From NCBI GenBank assembly GCA_025351525.1, contig JANXVV010000579.1, positions 1 through 15,168 on the forward strand: 15,168 bases of DNA, in the 5' to 3' direction. The notes under the pieces were generated by a model. That model searched no databases, was not told where the DNA came from, and worked only from the letters and a program-made list of their open reading frames with translations. The first letter of the stretch is position 1; every line of letters begins with the position of its first letter. Origin of the DNA: Humisphaera sp. GTDB taxonomy: Bacteria; Planctomycetota; Phycisphaerae; Tepidisphaerales; Tepidisphaeraceae. Both the position numbers and the translations under genes were made by a program. Shown one piece after another: positions 1 to 6,388 of this stretch.

Positions 1-47
1 CCGCGATTTGCACGTACTTCGTACTAACTGGCGGTCATTTTCGGAGC

Positions 48-107
48 AGACCTGTGTCTTTCGGCCAAGCCGGCACAGGTCTCGGAGTACCGCGACCTGT
101 GGCACCC
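48..107. repeat. Palindromic REP-like element, family B, copy 1
   Basis: The inner stem is AGACCTGTG (48-56) with CACAGGTCT (74-82) around the loop TCTTTCGGCCAAGCCGG. The right arm runs to about 107 and is itself an inverted repeat: CACAGGTC at 74-81 against GACCTGTG at 94-101. The far left arm is degenerate. A second copy with a complete left arm is at 15110-15168, in the same loop orientation. No protein is encoded; family membership is inferred from sequence similarity between the two copies. Confidence 0.7.
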
Positions 108-141
108 GACCCTCATGCGCAAGTTATTTCGAGCCCGTTCC

Positions 142-210
142 TTAGCGGTAGTCCCGGAGGGACACGCTTTCTCGATTCAAGTGAACGTATCCCTCCGGGA
201 CGACCGCTAA
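142..210. repeat. Inverted repeat, family D, downstream of obgE
   Basis: TTAGCGGT plus GTCCCGGAGGGA on the left (142-162) is matched by TCCCTCCGGGAC plus ACCGCTAA on the right (190-210), with about 28 nt between the arms. It lies 3' of obgE, so it may end or stabilise that transcript, although no clear T tract follows. It has the same two-arm layout as the other repeats in this window. Confidence 0.6.
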
Positions 211-245
211 ACGTAAGACTCAGTAGTCGTGATGGAAAATCACAG

Positions 246-1256
246 TCAGGCAGGTTCGGCATCCTTCATTTCCTTGAGAATGCCCCACAGCGTCTCCAGC
301 AGTTTCTCCACCCCCGCCCGGCTGGCCCCGGAAATCGGAAAAAGTTCGACGCCGGGCAAATCCAACCGCAATTGATCGAGCGCCTCATCATCGATCGACA
401 GATCGATTTTATTCGGAGCCACAATCTCGCGCTTCTCCGCCAGCAGCGGGCTGAATGCCTCAAGCTCCTTGCGGATCGTGCGGTAGTTATCGGCGGGATT
501 GGAATTGTCGCTGGGATAAAGATCCAACATGTGGACAATGACTTTGGTGCGCTCGATGTGCTTGAGAAACGCCACCCCGAGGCCGGCCCCCTGCTGAGCG
601 CCTTCGATCAGGCCGGGGATATCGGCGAACACCATGCGGCGATCGCCGATCAATTCCACAATGCCCAACTGCGGTTCGAGCGTCGTGAACGGATAGTCCG
701 CCACCTTGGGCCGTGCCGCGGAAATACAGCGAAGCAGCGTGCTTTTACCGGCGTTGGGCATGCCCACCAAACCGACATCGGCGATCAACTTCAGTTCCAG
801 CTTGAGCTTTCGCTCCTGCCCTTCCGTGCCCGGTTCGGCGTAACGCGGGGCCTGATTGGTGGAGCTTTTGAAATGGAAATTCCCGCGCCCACCCTTCCCG
901 CCGCGCGCGATCGACAGCTTACGGCCAGGCTCGTTGAGATCGGCGATGAGGATATTGTGTTCGGTGTCGTAAATCAGGGTGCCGGGAGGAACGGGGATGA
1001 TCAGATCCTCCCCGTGCTTTCCGTACATCTTTTTCGCCATGCCCGCTTCACCGCGCTCCGCTTTCCAATGATGCTTACCCGAGAAATCCAGCAGCGTGTC
1101 CTTGCTGGAATCCGCGACGAAAATGACGCTGCCCCCGTTGCCGCCGTCCCCGCCATCCGGGCCACCCTTGGGGATGAACTTCTCGCGCCGAAACGAGACG
1201 GACCCCGCCCCGCCATCGCCGGCTTTAATGTGGATTTCAGCTTCGTCTATGAACAT
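246..1256 (-). CDS. obgE: Obg family GTPase (ObgE/CgtA)
   Basis: An essential-type GTPase that binds the large ribosomal subunit during late assembly and links growth to stress signalling. The 336 residues show the glycine-rich Obg fold at about 1-158 (GDGGAGSVSFRREK, GGPDGGDGGNGG) and then a GTPase domain. G1 is GMPNAGKST (165-173), the switch I region is YPFTT (188-192), G3 is DIPGLIEGA (212-220), G4 is NKID (282-285) and G5 is SGAS (309-312). There is no C-terminal OCT domain, so this is the short form. The ATG at 1254-1256 starts directly on the conserved MFIDEAEI. No strong Shine-Dalgarno is visible. rpmA lies upstream on the same strand, 181 bp away, with a hairpin and a palindromic repeat in the gap, so obgE may have its own transcript or depend on readthrough. 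Identification is secure. Confidence 0.97.
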   Translation of the reverse strand: MFIDEAEIHIKAGDGGAGSVSFRREKFIPKGGPDGGDGGNGGSVIFVADSSKDTLLDFSGKHHWKAERGEAGMAKKMYGKHGEDLIIPVPPGTLIYDTEHNILIADLNEPGRKLSIARGGKGGRGNFHFKSSTNQAPRYAEPGTEGQERKLKLELKLIADVGLVGMPNAGKSTLLRCISAARPKVADYPFTTLEPQLGIVELIGDRRMVFADIPGLIEGAQQGAGLGVAFLKHIERTKVIVHMLDLYPSDNSNPADNYRTIRKELEAFSPLLAEKREIVAPNKIDLSIDDEALDQLRLDLPGVELFPISGASRAGVEKLLETLWGILKEMKDAEPA

Positions 1257-1280
1257 GGGAAAATATCTACCGGTTCAATT

Positions 1281-1342
1281 CGTAGCATGGGCTACCAGCC
1301 CATGTTTCTGAATTAAAACATGGGCCGGTAGCCCGTGCTACG
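1281..1342. repeat. Double-hairpin REP-like element, family A, copy 1
   Basis: Two inverted arms, each starting with the tag GTAG and followed by a palindrome of the form CATGGGCT-NNN-AGCCCATG, are separated by a short AT-rich spacer. The arms differ at two positions. It sits in the rpmA-obgE gap just before the obgE start. Related copies are at 5031-5093 and 6594-6664. The layout matches two inverted REP units (a BIME). Confidence 0.75.
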
Positions 1343-1361
1343 CAAAATTGAAACTGCTTGA

Positions 1362-1414
1362 AGTAAAAGAATGGAGGACTGCACGAAAGTATGGCATACC
1401 TCGTCGCAGTCCTC
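1362..1414 (-). terminator. Hairpin terminator or attenuator after rpmA
   Basis: GAGGACTGC (1374-1382) pairs perfectly with GCAGTCCTC (1406-1414). Inside it, ACGA pairs with TCGT and GTATG with CATAC, giving about 18 bp in total. On the minus strand the stem is followed by the T-rich stretch CATTCTTTTACT. It begins 24 nt beyond the rpmA stop and lies before obgE, so it probably ends most rpmA transcripts or reduces flow into obgE. Function is inferred from structure only. Confidence 0.6.
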
Positions 1415-1437
1415 GATCCGGATGTTCGTGAATTTCG

Positions 1438-1719
1438 TCAGGCGCTTGCGGCAGGTGCAACGCCCGCCGCAGTCTCTGCGGTTTCCGTTCGCACATGAAC
1501 CCTGCTGCCCTGGAATTCAACCTTGCCGTGCGACAAGGCGAACAGAGTATCATCCTTGCCGATGCCGACATTGAAGCCGGGGTTGAACTTCGTACCGCGC
1601 TGGCGGACGATGATCGAACCGGCCTGTACGATTTGACCGCCATAGGCCTTGATGCCCAGATATTGCGGATTGCTATCGCGACCGTTCCCTGAAGAACCGC
1701 CGCCTTTCTTATGAGCCAT
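1438..1719 (-). CDS. rpmA: 50S ribosomal protein L27
   Basis: A large-subunit protein whose N-terminal tail reaches the peptidyl transferase centre. The 93 residues begin MAHKKGGGSSGNGRDSNP, the hallmark L27 N-terminus with no cleavable extension. They continue with IIVRQRGTKFNPG and NVGIGKDDTLFAL, and end in an Ala-rich tail (after about residue 75) that is longer than the core family. The ATG at 1717-1719 is preceded by a strong Shine-Dalgarno, GAGGTGA. In most bacteria the order is rplU-rpmA-obgE. Here rplU is absent and an adenylate kinase gene runs divergently instead. A plausible promoter lies at 1808-1836, giving a leader of about 80 nt. Confidence 0.98.
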   Translation of the reverse strand: MAHKKGGGSSGNGRDSNPQYLGIKAYGGQIVQAGSIIVRQRGTKFNPGFNVGIGKDDTLFALSHGKVEFQGSRVHVRTETAETAAGVAPAASA

Positions 1720-1807
1720 AGGTCACCTCAAATTCAGCCACAACTGCTCGATCGATTCCGCCTCGTTCAGACGAAGCGAGATCCCGCCGCTTTGAGACGG
1801 GGTGGGA

Positions 1808-1836
1808 ATGATACTCCGGCGGCGGGCGGGATGCAA
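1808..1836 (-). promoter_or_regulatory. Candidate sigma-70-type promoter of rpmA
   Basis: Read on the minus strand: TTGCAT (-35, 1831-1836), a 17-bp spacer, and TATCAT (-10, 1808-1813). The predicted transcript start is near 1801, about 80 nt before the rpmA ATG. Spacing is ideal and both boxes are near consensus, but this is a visual match only. Confidence 0.45.
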
Positions 1837-1895
1837 GGTGAGGGGAGATTGCAATGGCTCCTGCCCCGCGACAAGTCATCCTTCCGTCCGCTCGG

Positions 1896-1924
1896 TTGTT
1901 GCATCGGGCGAATTCGGCGATACT
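1896..1924 (+). promoter_or_regulatory. Candidate promoter of the adenylate kinase gene
   Basis: TTGTTG (1896-1901), a 17-bp spacer and GATACT (1919-1924), placing the transcript start near 1931 and leaving a leader of about 36 nt before the ATG at 1967. It is divergent from the rpmA promoter, with no shared operator seen. Confidence 0.4.
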
Positions 1925-1966
1925 GCCGTTGAGAGGACAACCTTGGCCGCGAACGACGGAAAGAAT

Positions 1967-2581
1967 ATGCGATACAAGTGCGTGCTGCTTTTTGGTGCTC
2001 CCGGCAGCGGGAAGGGCACCCAGGGGAAGATCATCGGCACCATCCCCGGATTTTTTCACACCGCCTGCGGCGACATTTTCCGCTCGCTGGATCTCAGCAG
2101 CGAGATGGGACGCATCTTCTGGGAATACTCCAGCCGAGGCCAACTCGTCCCCGATGAATTCACCGTCAAGCTGTGGAAGCAATATATCAAGGGGATGGAG
2201 TTGATCCAGCAATTCCGCCCGATGACTGAAATTCTCGTGCTCGACGGCATTCCCCGCAACGTCGAGCAGGCGAGGCTTCTGGAAGAAACGCTGGATGTCG
2301 CCAAGATCATCCACCTGCAGTGCTCGGATCTAGCCAAGATGGTCGAACGACTTCGCCGTCGCGCGCTGAAGGAAAATCGGTTCGATGATGCCAATGACGA
2401 TGTGATTCAGAAGCGGTTGATGGTGTATGACGTTGAAACAAAACCGGTGCTCGATTTTTACAAGCCTGAGAAGGTGGCCCGGATCGACGCGACGATGTCG
2501 CAGATTCGCGTGCTGAGCGAGATCATTCGGATCCTGGTGCCGTTGCGCGAGGACAACGATGGCCCCGTCAGCCGACCTTGA
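1967..2581 (+). CDS. adk: Adenylate kinase family nucleoside monophosphate kinase, short form
   Basis: Transfers a phosphate from ATP to AMP (or a related NMP) in the cytoplasm. The 204 residues show the P-loop GAPGSGKGT (10-18), GDIFR (35-39) in the NMP-binding region, GQLVPDEF (58-65), the DGIPR motif (93-97; usually DGFPR), RFDD (138-141) and KRLMVYDVETKPVLDFY. The lid is short, without the zinc-binding insertion of about 30 residues. Two normally conserved positions differ: Cys34 where the family usually has Thr before GD, and Asn98 after PR. Substrate preference may therefore differ from standard Adk. The ATG at 1967 follows GGAAAG with good spacing. An in-frame extension to 1802 crosses the promoter region and has no family match. 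Adk is usually next to secY in the ribosomal protein cluster, so this may be a second adk-like gene. Confidence 0.85.
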   Translation: MRYKCVLLFGAPGSGKGTQGKIIGTIPGFFHTACGDIFRSLDLSSEMGRIFWEYSSRGQLVPDEFTVKLWKQYIKGMELIQQFRPMTEILVLDGIPRNVEQARLLEETLDVAKIIHLQCSDLAKMVERLRRRALKENRFDDANDDVIQKRLMVYDVETKPVLDFYKPEKVARIDATMSQIRVLSEIIRILVPLREDNDGPVSRP

Positions 2582-2597
2582 GCGATAACTTCATTTC

Positions 2598-2695
2598 CCC
2601 TACATAGCCCCCGGCACGCCGGGGGAAACCTCTGTCGGACGATACGTCTTTGTTACAGGAAAGATTTCCCCCGGCATGCCGGGGGCTATATAGGG
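2598..2695. repeat. Double-hairpin REP-like element, family C, between convergent genes
   Basis: The two arms are CTACATAG plus CCCCCGGCACGCCGGGGG and its inverted mate CCCCCGGCATGCCGGGGG plus CTATATAG. Each arm is itself a near-perfect hairpin. They are separated by about 40 nt. The element fills the space between the 3' end of the adenylate kinase gene (plus) and that of the TadE-like gene (minus), and could act as a two-way transcript end or RNA stabiliser. Confidence 0.7.
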
Positions 2696-2713
2696 CGAAT
2701 TGTGGTTTTCGAC

Positions 2714-3202
2714 CTAACCTTCTTTGCGCATGACTGCGGCCCCAACCACCGCTTTTGACGTGCTGATTAATGCCCATGGACGATAGCCTGAACCGGCAGT
2801 TCCCCAGGTGCAGGTGACTGTGACGGTGATTGTGTCACCGGCTACACAGCTACCATAGTTGCCGCCCGTCACCGTGAAAGTGCCGCCACCGCTGGCGGGG
2901 GCATCGGTCGTGACGATGGTGTAGCCGGAGCTGGCTAAATTCGACGCGGTCATTGAGGCACCGACACCGTTGCTGATATCCGTCGGTGTCGCGCCCGCCG
3001 CGATGAACGCACGGCAACCATCGCGGGCCGATCCTTCCAACGAGTGCTTCACATAGAAGAAATACCCGAATTCCACAATGCCGAACGCCAGATACAAAAG
3101 CACCGGTAGGATGAGAACCGTCTCCAGCACCGCGCCACCGAAACGCCGCCGGGTAACCCCAGATCCCCGGCGTGATCGTGAATGTGTTTGAATGAATGCC
3201 AT
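2714..3202 (-). CDS. tadE: TadE-like pseudopilin of an Flp/Tad pilus
   Basis: TadE/TadF proteins are membrane-anchored minor pilins processed by the prepilin peptidase. The 162 residues have a basic start, then RRFGGAVLETVLILP with the pseudopilin Glu five residues after the likely cleavage Gly, one transmembrane helix to GIVEFGYFF, and an extracytoplasmic Ser/Thr/Gly-rich domain with several Cys that could form disulfides. The start at 3202 is well supported. GGGAGGGA lies upstream, and the ATG overlaps the cpaA stop as TGATG, which points to translational coupling. An eight-residue upstream extension is rejected for this reason. No TadA, TadB, TadC or RcpA genes are in the window. Confidence 0.85.
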   Translation of the reverse strand: MAFIQTHSRSRRGSGVTRRRFGGAVLETVLILPVLLYLAFGIVEFGYFFYVKHSLEGSARDGCRAFIAAGATPTDISNGVGASMTASNLASSGYTIVTTDAPASGGGTFTVTGGNYGSCVAGDTITVTVTCTWGTAGSGYRPWALISTSKAVVGAAVMRKEG

Positions 3203-3750
3203 CAAATCCCTCCCCGGTGCAGGCAAAGCAACGACACCACCGCGAACATGATCGGCACCGCCATCGGCAGCGGTTTGTCGACGCTCTTACACGATAGACC
3301 CACCTGCTGCACCGACTCTAAACCGACTTCCCGCAGATGCACCAGATTCAAAGCGACGACCGTGCTGTTTTTAATCAGCACGCGCAGCCGACCCTGACAA
3401 ACCGCTTGCGACAGAACCAGTACCAGCCCGATCAAATCTTTCAGGATGAAAACCAGAAGGATGTTCACCGGGCCGATCCACGCACCCACCGCCGCCAGCA
3501 GTTTCACATCGCCGCCCCCGATGGCATTTAGGATGAATAAAATCAGTGGAAGTAAAAATCCAACACCCAATCCGGCGATGGATTGTGTCGGCGTGACGGT
3601 ATGAGAACGGGAGAAGCTTTCGGCGAGGCCGGCGATCGCGATCGTCAACGTCAACCAGTTGGGGATGCGACGTTGCCGTATGTCCAACCCTGCCGCCAGG
3701 AGCAGCAGGGCAAACAGCGGGACAAAATGGATCAACGTCATCGCGGGCAT
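3202..3750 (-). CDS. cpaA: Prepilin peptidase, A24 family (CpaA/TadV type)
   Basis: An inner-membrane aspartic protease that cleaves the short leader of Flp prepilins and TadE-type pseudopilins. The 182 residues are mostly hydrophobic with about six membrane segments. The first catalytic Asp is Asp23 in LDIRQRRIPNWL, and the second is Asp81 in the GGGDVKLL motif. There is no N-terminal methyltransferase domain, which is normal for CpaA/TadV. The ATG at 3750 is chosen because the hydrophobic N-terminus begins there. The ATG at 3741 is equally possible, and neither has a clear Shine-Dalgarno. An extension to 3903 would overlap the upstream pilin gene. Its stop overlaps the tadE start by one base. 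Confidence 0.9.
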   Translation of the reverse strand: MPAMTLIHFVPLFALLLLAAGLDIRQRRIPNWLTLTIAIAGLAESFSRSHTVTPTQSIAGLGVGFLLPLILFILNAIGGGDVKLLAAVGAWIGPVNILLVFILKDLIGLVLVLSQAVCQGRLRVLIKNSTVVALNLVHLREVGLESVQQVGLSCKSVDKPLPMAVPIMFAVVSLLCLHRGGI

Positions 3751-3805
3751 GTTTTGAATGTTGGTGTTGAAATGTGAAAAAGAGTTCGCGATATCCGATT
3801 GGGTT

Positions 3806-3979
3806 TCACATTGAAGAATTGACGCTCTGCCATCGGGCGAGCACTTTGCCGCCAAAGGTGGTGATGACTGCGATTGCCACGACGATGACGAGGCCGAGCA
3901 CAAGTGCGTACTCGATCACCTCACCGCCCTGCTCGTCGCGGAACAGCCGTATCAGCGTTTTTACAAATCGTTTCCGCAT
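3806..3979 (-). CDS. flp: Flp-type pilin, second of two paralogues
   Basis: Small type IVb prepilin, the probable major subunit of an Flp/Tad pilus. In the 57 residues a basic leader ends at DEQG, followed by GEVIEYAL, with Glu and Tyr at +5 and +6 after the cleavage Gly, and then a hydrophobic helix. The C-terminus GGKVLARWQS-NSSM is nearly identical to that of the neighbouring pilin (4081-4251). ATG 3979 is preceded by GGAG at nine nucleotides. A TTG at 3994 is a weaker alternative. It is followed by cpaA, whose product should process it. Confidence 0.9.
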   Translation of the reverse strand: MRKRFVKTLIRLFRDEQGGEVIEYALVLGLVIVVAIAVITTFGGKVLARWQSVNSSM

Positions 3980-4034
3980 GATGCAGTGCTCCAATGACTT
4001 CCGGACGACGCTTGACTACAACCCGATAATCCCA

Positions 4035-4065
4035 CCGGAGGCACCGCGTAAGGCGGCACCTCCGG
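4035..4065 (-). other. Stable RNA hairpin between the two pilin genes
   Basis: The arms at 4035-4047 and 4053-4065 pair over 13 bp around a 5-nt loop. The two positions that mismatch on the plus strand become G-U pairs on the minus strand, which is the transcribed one. This suggests a selected RNA structure in the pilin message. No T tract follows, so a simple terminator is unlikely. Processing or protection that sets pilin stoichiometry is a guess. Confidence 0.45.
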
Positions 4066-4080
4066 ATGTGGATTTCAGCA

Positions 4081-4251
4081 TTACATCGAGCTGTTTAAGC
4101 TCTGCCAGCGGGCCAGCACCTTGCCGCCCACCGAGGTGATGACGGCGATGGCGGCCACCACGATCAGGCCGGCAATCAACGCGTATTCCAACACTTCGCC
4201 GCCCTGCTCATCCCTGACGAGCTTCGCAAACAGGTTCTTGATCGCTTTCAT
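4081..4251 (-). CDS. flp: Flp-type pilin, first of two paralogues
   Basis: A 56-residue prepilin. A short basic leader MKAIKNLFAK and then RDEQG precede GEVLEYALIAGLIVVAAIAV, with Glu and Tyr at +5 and +6 after the cleavage Gly and one hydrophobic helix, and then GGKVLARWQSLNSSM. ATG 4251 follows GGAGAA with good spacing and the stop is TAA (4081-4083). It shares the processing motif and almost the whole C-terminus with the next gene, so the pair arose by tandem duplication. It heads the pilus cluster flp-flp-cpaA-tadE. Confidence 0.9.
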   Translation of the reverse strand: MKAIKNLFAKLVRDEQGGEVLEYALIAGLIVVAAIAVITSVGGKVLARWQSLNSSM

Positions 4252-4636
4252 GATTGTTCTCCTTGTAAAAGCGAGTTCCCGGCGGCGTCATTTACGATGC
4301 GCCGCCTCAAACCTCGTGTCGGCGAAGTGCTCCGCAATGAGCCGCCTCCAACCCTTCCCTCCGACCGCCTTCCCGATGCCCGGCTGGTCTGGAATTTCAC
4401 GAGTTCGGATGCACCCTGCACCCTGACCGACCCTCACGCGAGGATCAACCCGACAGGAGCAACGCGATCAGCGCATCACTCCCACCACACGTCTCTCTTC
4501 GACGAGGCAGGCATGTCACTTTAGCAACGAGGCGTAATTGCCCCCATGGAATGGATTGTGGAGGGCCGTCGTCCCCGACCGCCGCACCGGCGGCAGGGGA
4601 CTGCCGCCCTCCAGCGCCACCCGATACAATGCCCCC
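4252..4636. other. Divergent intergenic region between pilin and globin genes
   Basis: No gene is supported here. It must hold the promoter of the pilin cluster (minus) and that of the globin gene (plus). Near the pilin start, GGCGGCG (4281-4287) and CGCCGCC (4300-4306) form a 7-bp hairpin in the pilin leader. I looked for a -24/-12 (sigma-54) signal and found none convincing. A palindromic repeat is at 4559-4613. The short open frames across this region lack family features. Confidence 0.5.
4559..4613. repeat. Palindromic repeat, family E, upstream of the globin gene
   Basis: A 55-bp inverted repeat with outer arms TGGAGGGC and GCCCTCCA, then GTCCCC with GGGGAC, and CCGCCG-type arms around ACCG. 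It is flanked by the 12-bp direct repeat TGCCCCCATGGA at 4539-4550 and 4630-4641, the second copy covering the globin start codon. Confidence 0.6.
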
Positions 4637-4639
4637 ATG
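4625..4639 (+). promoter_or_regulatory. -10 box implying a leaderless globin message
   Basis: TACAAT (4625-4630) is close to the TATAAT consensus and lies six bases before the ATG at 4637. Transcription would start at or next to the A of the start codon. There is no Shine-Dalgarno. The -35 region (near 4602-4607, TGCCGC) is poor and falls inside the palindromic repeat. Confidence 0.45.
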
Positions 4640-5023
4640 GATTTGCTCGATACTCAAATTTTCAGCCTGATCGGTGAAGAGGGTTTCACACGCCTGGTGG
4701 CGGCGTTTTACAAGCGCGTTCCCACCGATGATATCCTCGGCCCCATGTACGAAAAACAAGATCTGGAAGGAGCCGAGCTAAGGCTGCGGGGATTTTTGAT
4801 CCAGCGATTTGGCGGGCCTTCCACCTATTCCGAAAAAAGGGGACACCCCCGCCTGCGAATGCGCCATGCGCCTTTCAAAGTGGACCTTTCCGCCCGAAAT
4901 CGCTGGTTGCAGTTGATGAATGCGGCGCTCGATGAAGTTCAGTTGCCCAAAATGGTCGATGAATTGCTCCGCCCCTTTTTTGTCTCGACCGCCAACTTCA
5001 TGATCAATGCGGAGAACGCGTAA
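4637..5023 (+). CDS. Group II truncated haemoglobin (trHbO type)
   Basis: A small haem protein of the 2/2 globin fold, linked in this family to oxygen, NO or peroxide chemistry. The 128 residues show FYKRV with Tyr25 at the B10 position, FGGPSTYSEKRGHPRLRMRHAPF with proximal His77 (F8), and RW with Trp90 at G8, the residue that marks group II. The haem-pocket region is intact and the length fits the family. The start is the ATG at 4637 because the globin fold begins there. A longer frame from 4538 would run through the upstream palindrome. The gene is alone, convergent with the dehydrogenase, and separated from it by a double-hairpin repeat. Confidence 0.93.
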   Translation: MDLLDTQIFSLIGEEGFTRLVAAFYKRVPTDDILGPMYEKQDLEGAELRLRGFLIQRFGGPSTYSEKRGHPRLRMRHAPFKVDLSARNRWLQLMNAALDEVQLPKMVDELLRPFFVSTANFMINAENA

Positions 5024-5030
5024 CCTTTAA

Positions 5031-5093
5031 CGCAGCATGGGCTGCCAGCCCATGTTTTCAATTTAAATACATGGGTTGGCAGCCCATGCTACG
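5031..5093. repeat. Double-hairpin REP-like element, family A, copy 2
   Basis: Two inverted arms with CATGGGCTGCCAGCCCATG on the left and GTAGCATGGGCTGCC on the minus strand of the right arm, around an AT-rich spacer. The left tag reads GCAG, one change from GTAG. It lies exactly between the convergent globin (stop 5023) and dehydrogenase (stop 5108) genes. Confidence 0.75.
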
Positions 5094-5107
5094 ACTTGAT
5101 AAAAACA

Positions 5108-5899
5108 CTATCGCCCACTGTTCAATTTGCGAGCGATCGATGTGACCAGAGAGCGGGGTGCCAATCGCGTGGCAAACGCGAGCAGCTTGTTTTTCTTGCC
5201 GGTGACGATCACGCGCTTGCCTTTCAGCATCGCCCGATATCCCATGCGGGCCACCACTTCGCTCGTCATCGTATTCGACTTGAACAGCGGCGTGGCTTCC
5301 ACCCCCGCGCGCTTCTGAAACCCCGTGTCCGTCGGGCCGGGACACAGCGCGGTCACCGTCACCCCGCTGCCCTGCAGTTCCGAAGCGATCGCCTCGCTGA
5401 AGGAAAGCACGAACGCTTTGCTCGCATAGTAACCCGCCATGAAAGGCCCCGGTTGAAAGGCGGCGGTGCTGGCGACATTCAGAATCCGGCCACTTTTGTT
5501 CGCGATCATATACGGCAGAAACAATCGCGTGAGATGCGCAAGCGCAACGATATTCACCTGCAACATCTGCAATTCCGCGGCCGGATCCGATTCAGCAAAA
5601 AAACCGTGCGTTCCGAACCCGGCGTTGTTGACGAGAATGTCGACCCCGATGCCGCGTTCCTGAAGCAGGTGAAATAATTCTTCCGGCGCGGCGGGATCGG
5701 CCAGATCGATCGGGACCGCGATGGCGTCGATCTCATGTTTCGCTTTCAATTCCGATGCAATTCGACCCAGAGTGTCGGCGCTGCGGGCAATGAGAATCAG
5801 GTTGTGACCATCGGCGGCGAGTAGCTTGGCAATATCCAAGCCGATGCCGCCGGAAGCGCCGGTGATGAGGGCGGTTTGCTGAAGTCCAATTGAGCCCAT
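5108..5899 (-). CDS. Short-chain dehydrogenase/reductase, classical SDR
   Basis: An NAD(P)-dependent oxidoreductase of unknown substrate. The 263 residues show TGASGGIG (13-20) for the cofactor, NNAG (91-94), the active-site Asn117, Ser144 in NVASTAAF, and Tyr157 with Lys161 in YYASK, so the full catalytic tetrad is present. The LIARSADTL segment after beta-2 suggests NADP(H). PGPTDTGF after the active site is typical of the DltE/YqjQ-like SDRs. Start choice: ATG at 5899. A TTG at 5908 closer to GAGACT is possible. It lies 24 bp after the broken nucleotidyltransferase on the same strand and could share its transcript. Confidence 0.92.
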   Translation of the reverse strand: MGSIGLQQTALITGASGGIGLDIAKLLAADGHNLILIARSADTLGRIASELKAKHEIDAIAVPIDLADPAAPEELFHLLQERGIGVDILVNNAGFGTHGFFAESDPAAELQMLQVNIVALAHLTRLFLPYMIANKSGRILNVASTAAFQPGPFMAGYYASKAFVLSFSEAIASELQGSGVTVTALCPGPTDTGFQKRAGVEATPLFKSNTMTSEVVARMGYRAMLKGKRVIVTGKKNKLLAFATRLAPRSLVTSIARKLNSGR

Positions 5900-5923
5900 C
5901 GGGTGCAAAGTCTCAAAAATAGT

Positions 5924-6388
5924 TCAGATGTCGGCCAAACCCTTGAGGTCCATCAAATCCTTGTCGCGACCGCTGGCCAATTTATTGCGGCGCAAATCTT
6001 CCAGGCTGATAAGTGAAACGTCGATGCCGTCCAGTGTTGCAAGTACACGCCTTTTATAGCAATCATCGAATTCCACGCCGGAAGGCCCGGTCAACAGGTC
6101 CACGCGCATTGGTACCCGACCTAACATGTGAACACGGTTTGACTCCATGAACAATGCCGGCTTCACTGCATCTGCTGAAAATCCAAATTGTTGCAAGGCT
6201 TTTGAAACACGGTTGGCATTTTCGGAATCCACTGCAATCCAAAAATCAATGTTGCCCGTGAATCAGTGGTATCCGTAGTAGTTCACCGCATACCCGCCCA
6301 GGAGCAAATACCTAACACGCTCTGAGTTGAGCAGAGCTATAAACTCTTTGAAGTTCGGGTCGAGGCTGATTGTCTTCCGCGTAGCCAT
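5924..6388 (-). pseudogene. Nucleotidyltransferase (DUF6036-like), broken by an internal stop
   Basis: Reading from ATG 6388 gives MATRKTISLD, then LLNSERVRYLLLGGYAVNYY, then GYH, a TGA stop at codon 42 (6263-6265), and then FTGNIDFWIAVDSENANRV to the stop at 5924. The whole length (154 codons counting the internal stop) is in one frame. The stop falls in the conserved stretch where relatives have Arg (GYxRFTGDID), so a single CGA-to-TGA change explains it. The motif also reads GNID where the family's metal-binding pair is usually DxD, so one catalytic Asp is probably gone too. The gene overlaps the small upstream gene by 77 bp, as partner genes of this class often do. A restart at GTG 6232 would give only the C-terminal part without the active site. 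Confidence 0.8.

Noticed and set aside
54..1316. 420-codon plus-strand frame opposite obgE
   Set aside because: It runs through two palindromic repeats and antisense to the whole of obgE. No recognisable domain.
1802..1966. N-terminal extension of the adenylate kinase
   Set aside because: The extra 55 residues cover the divergent promoter region and do not resemble the family. The ATG at 1967 has a Shine-Dalgarno.
4252..4530. Small plus-strand frames and a sigma-54 promoter before the pilin genes
   Set aside because: The frames have no family features and run antisense to the pilin leader. No GG-N10-GC element with proper flanks was found.
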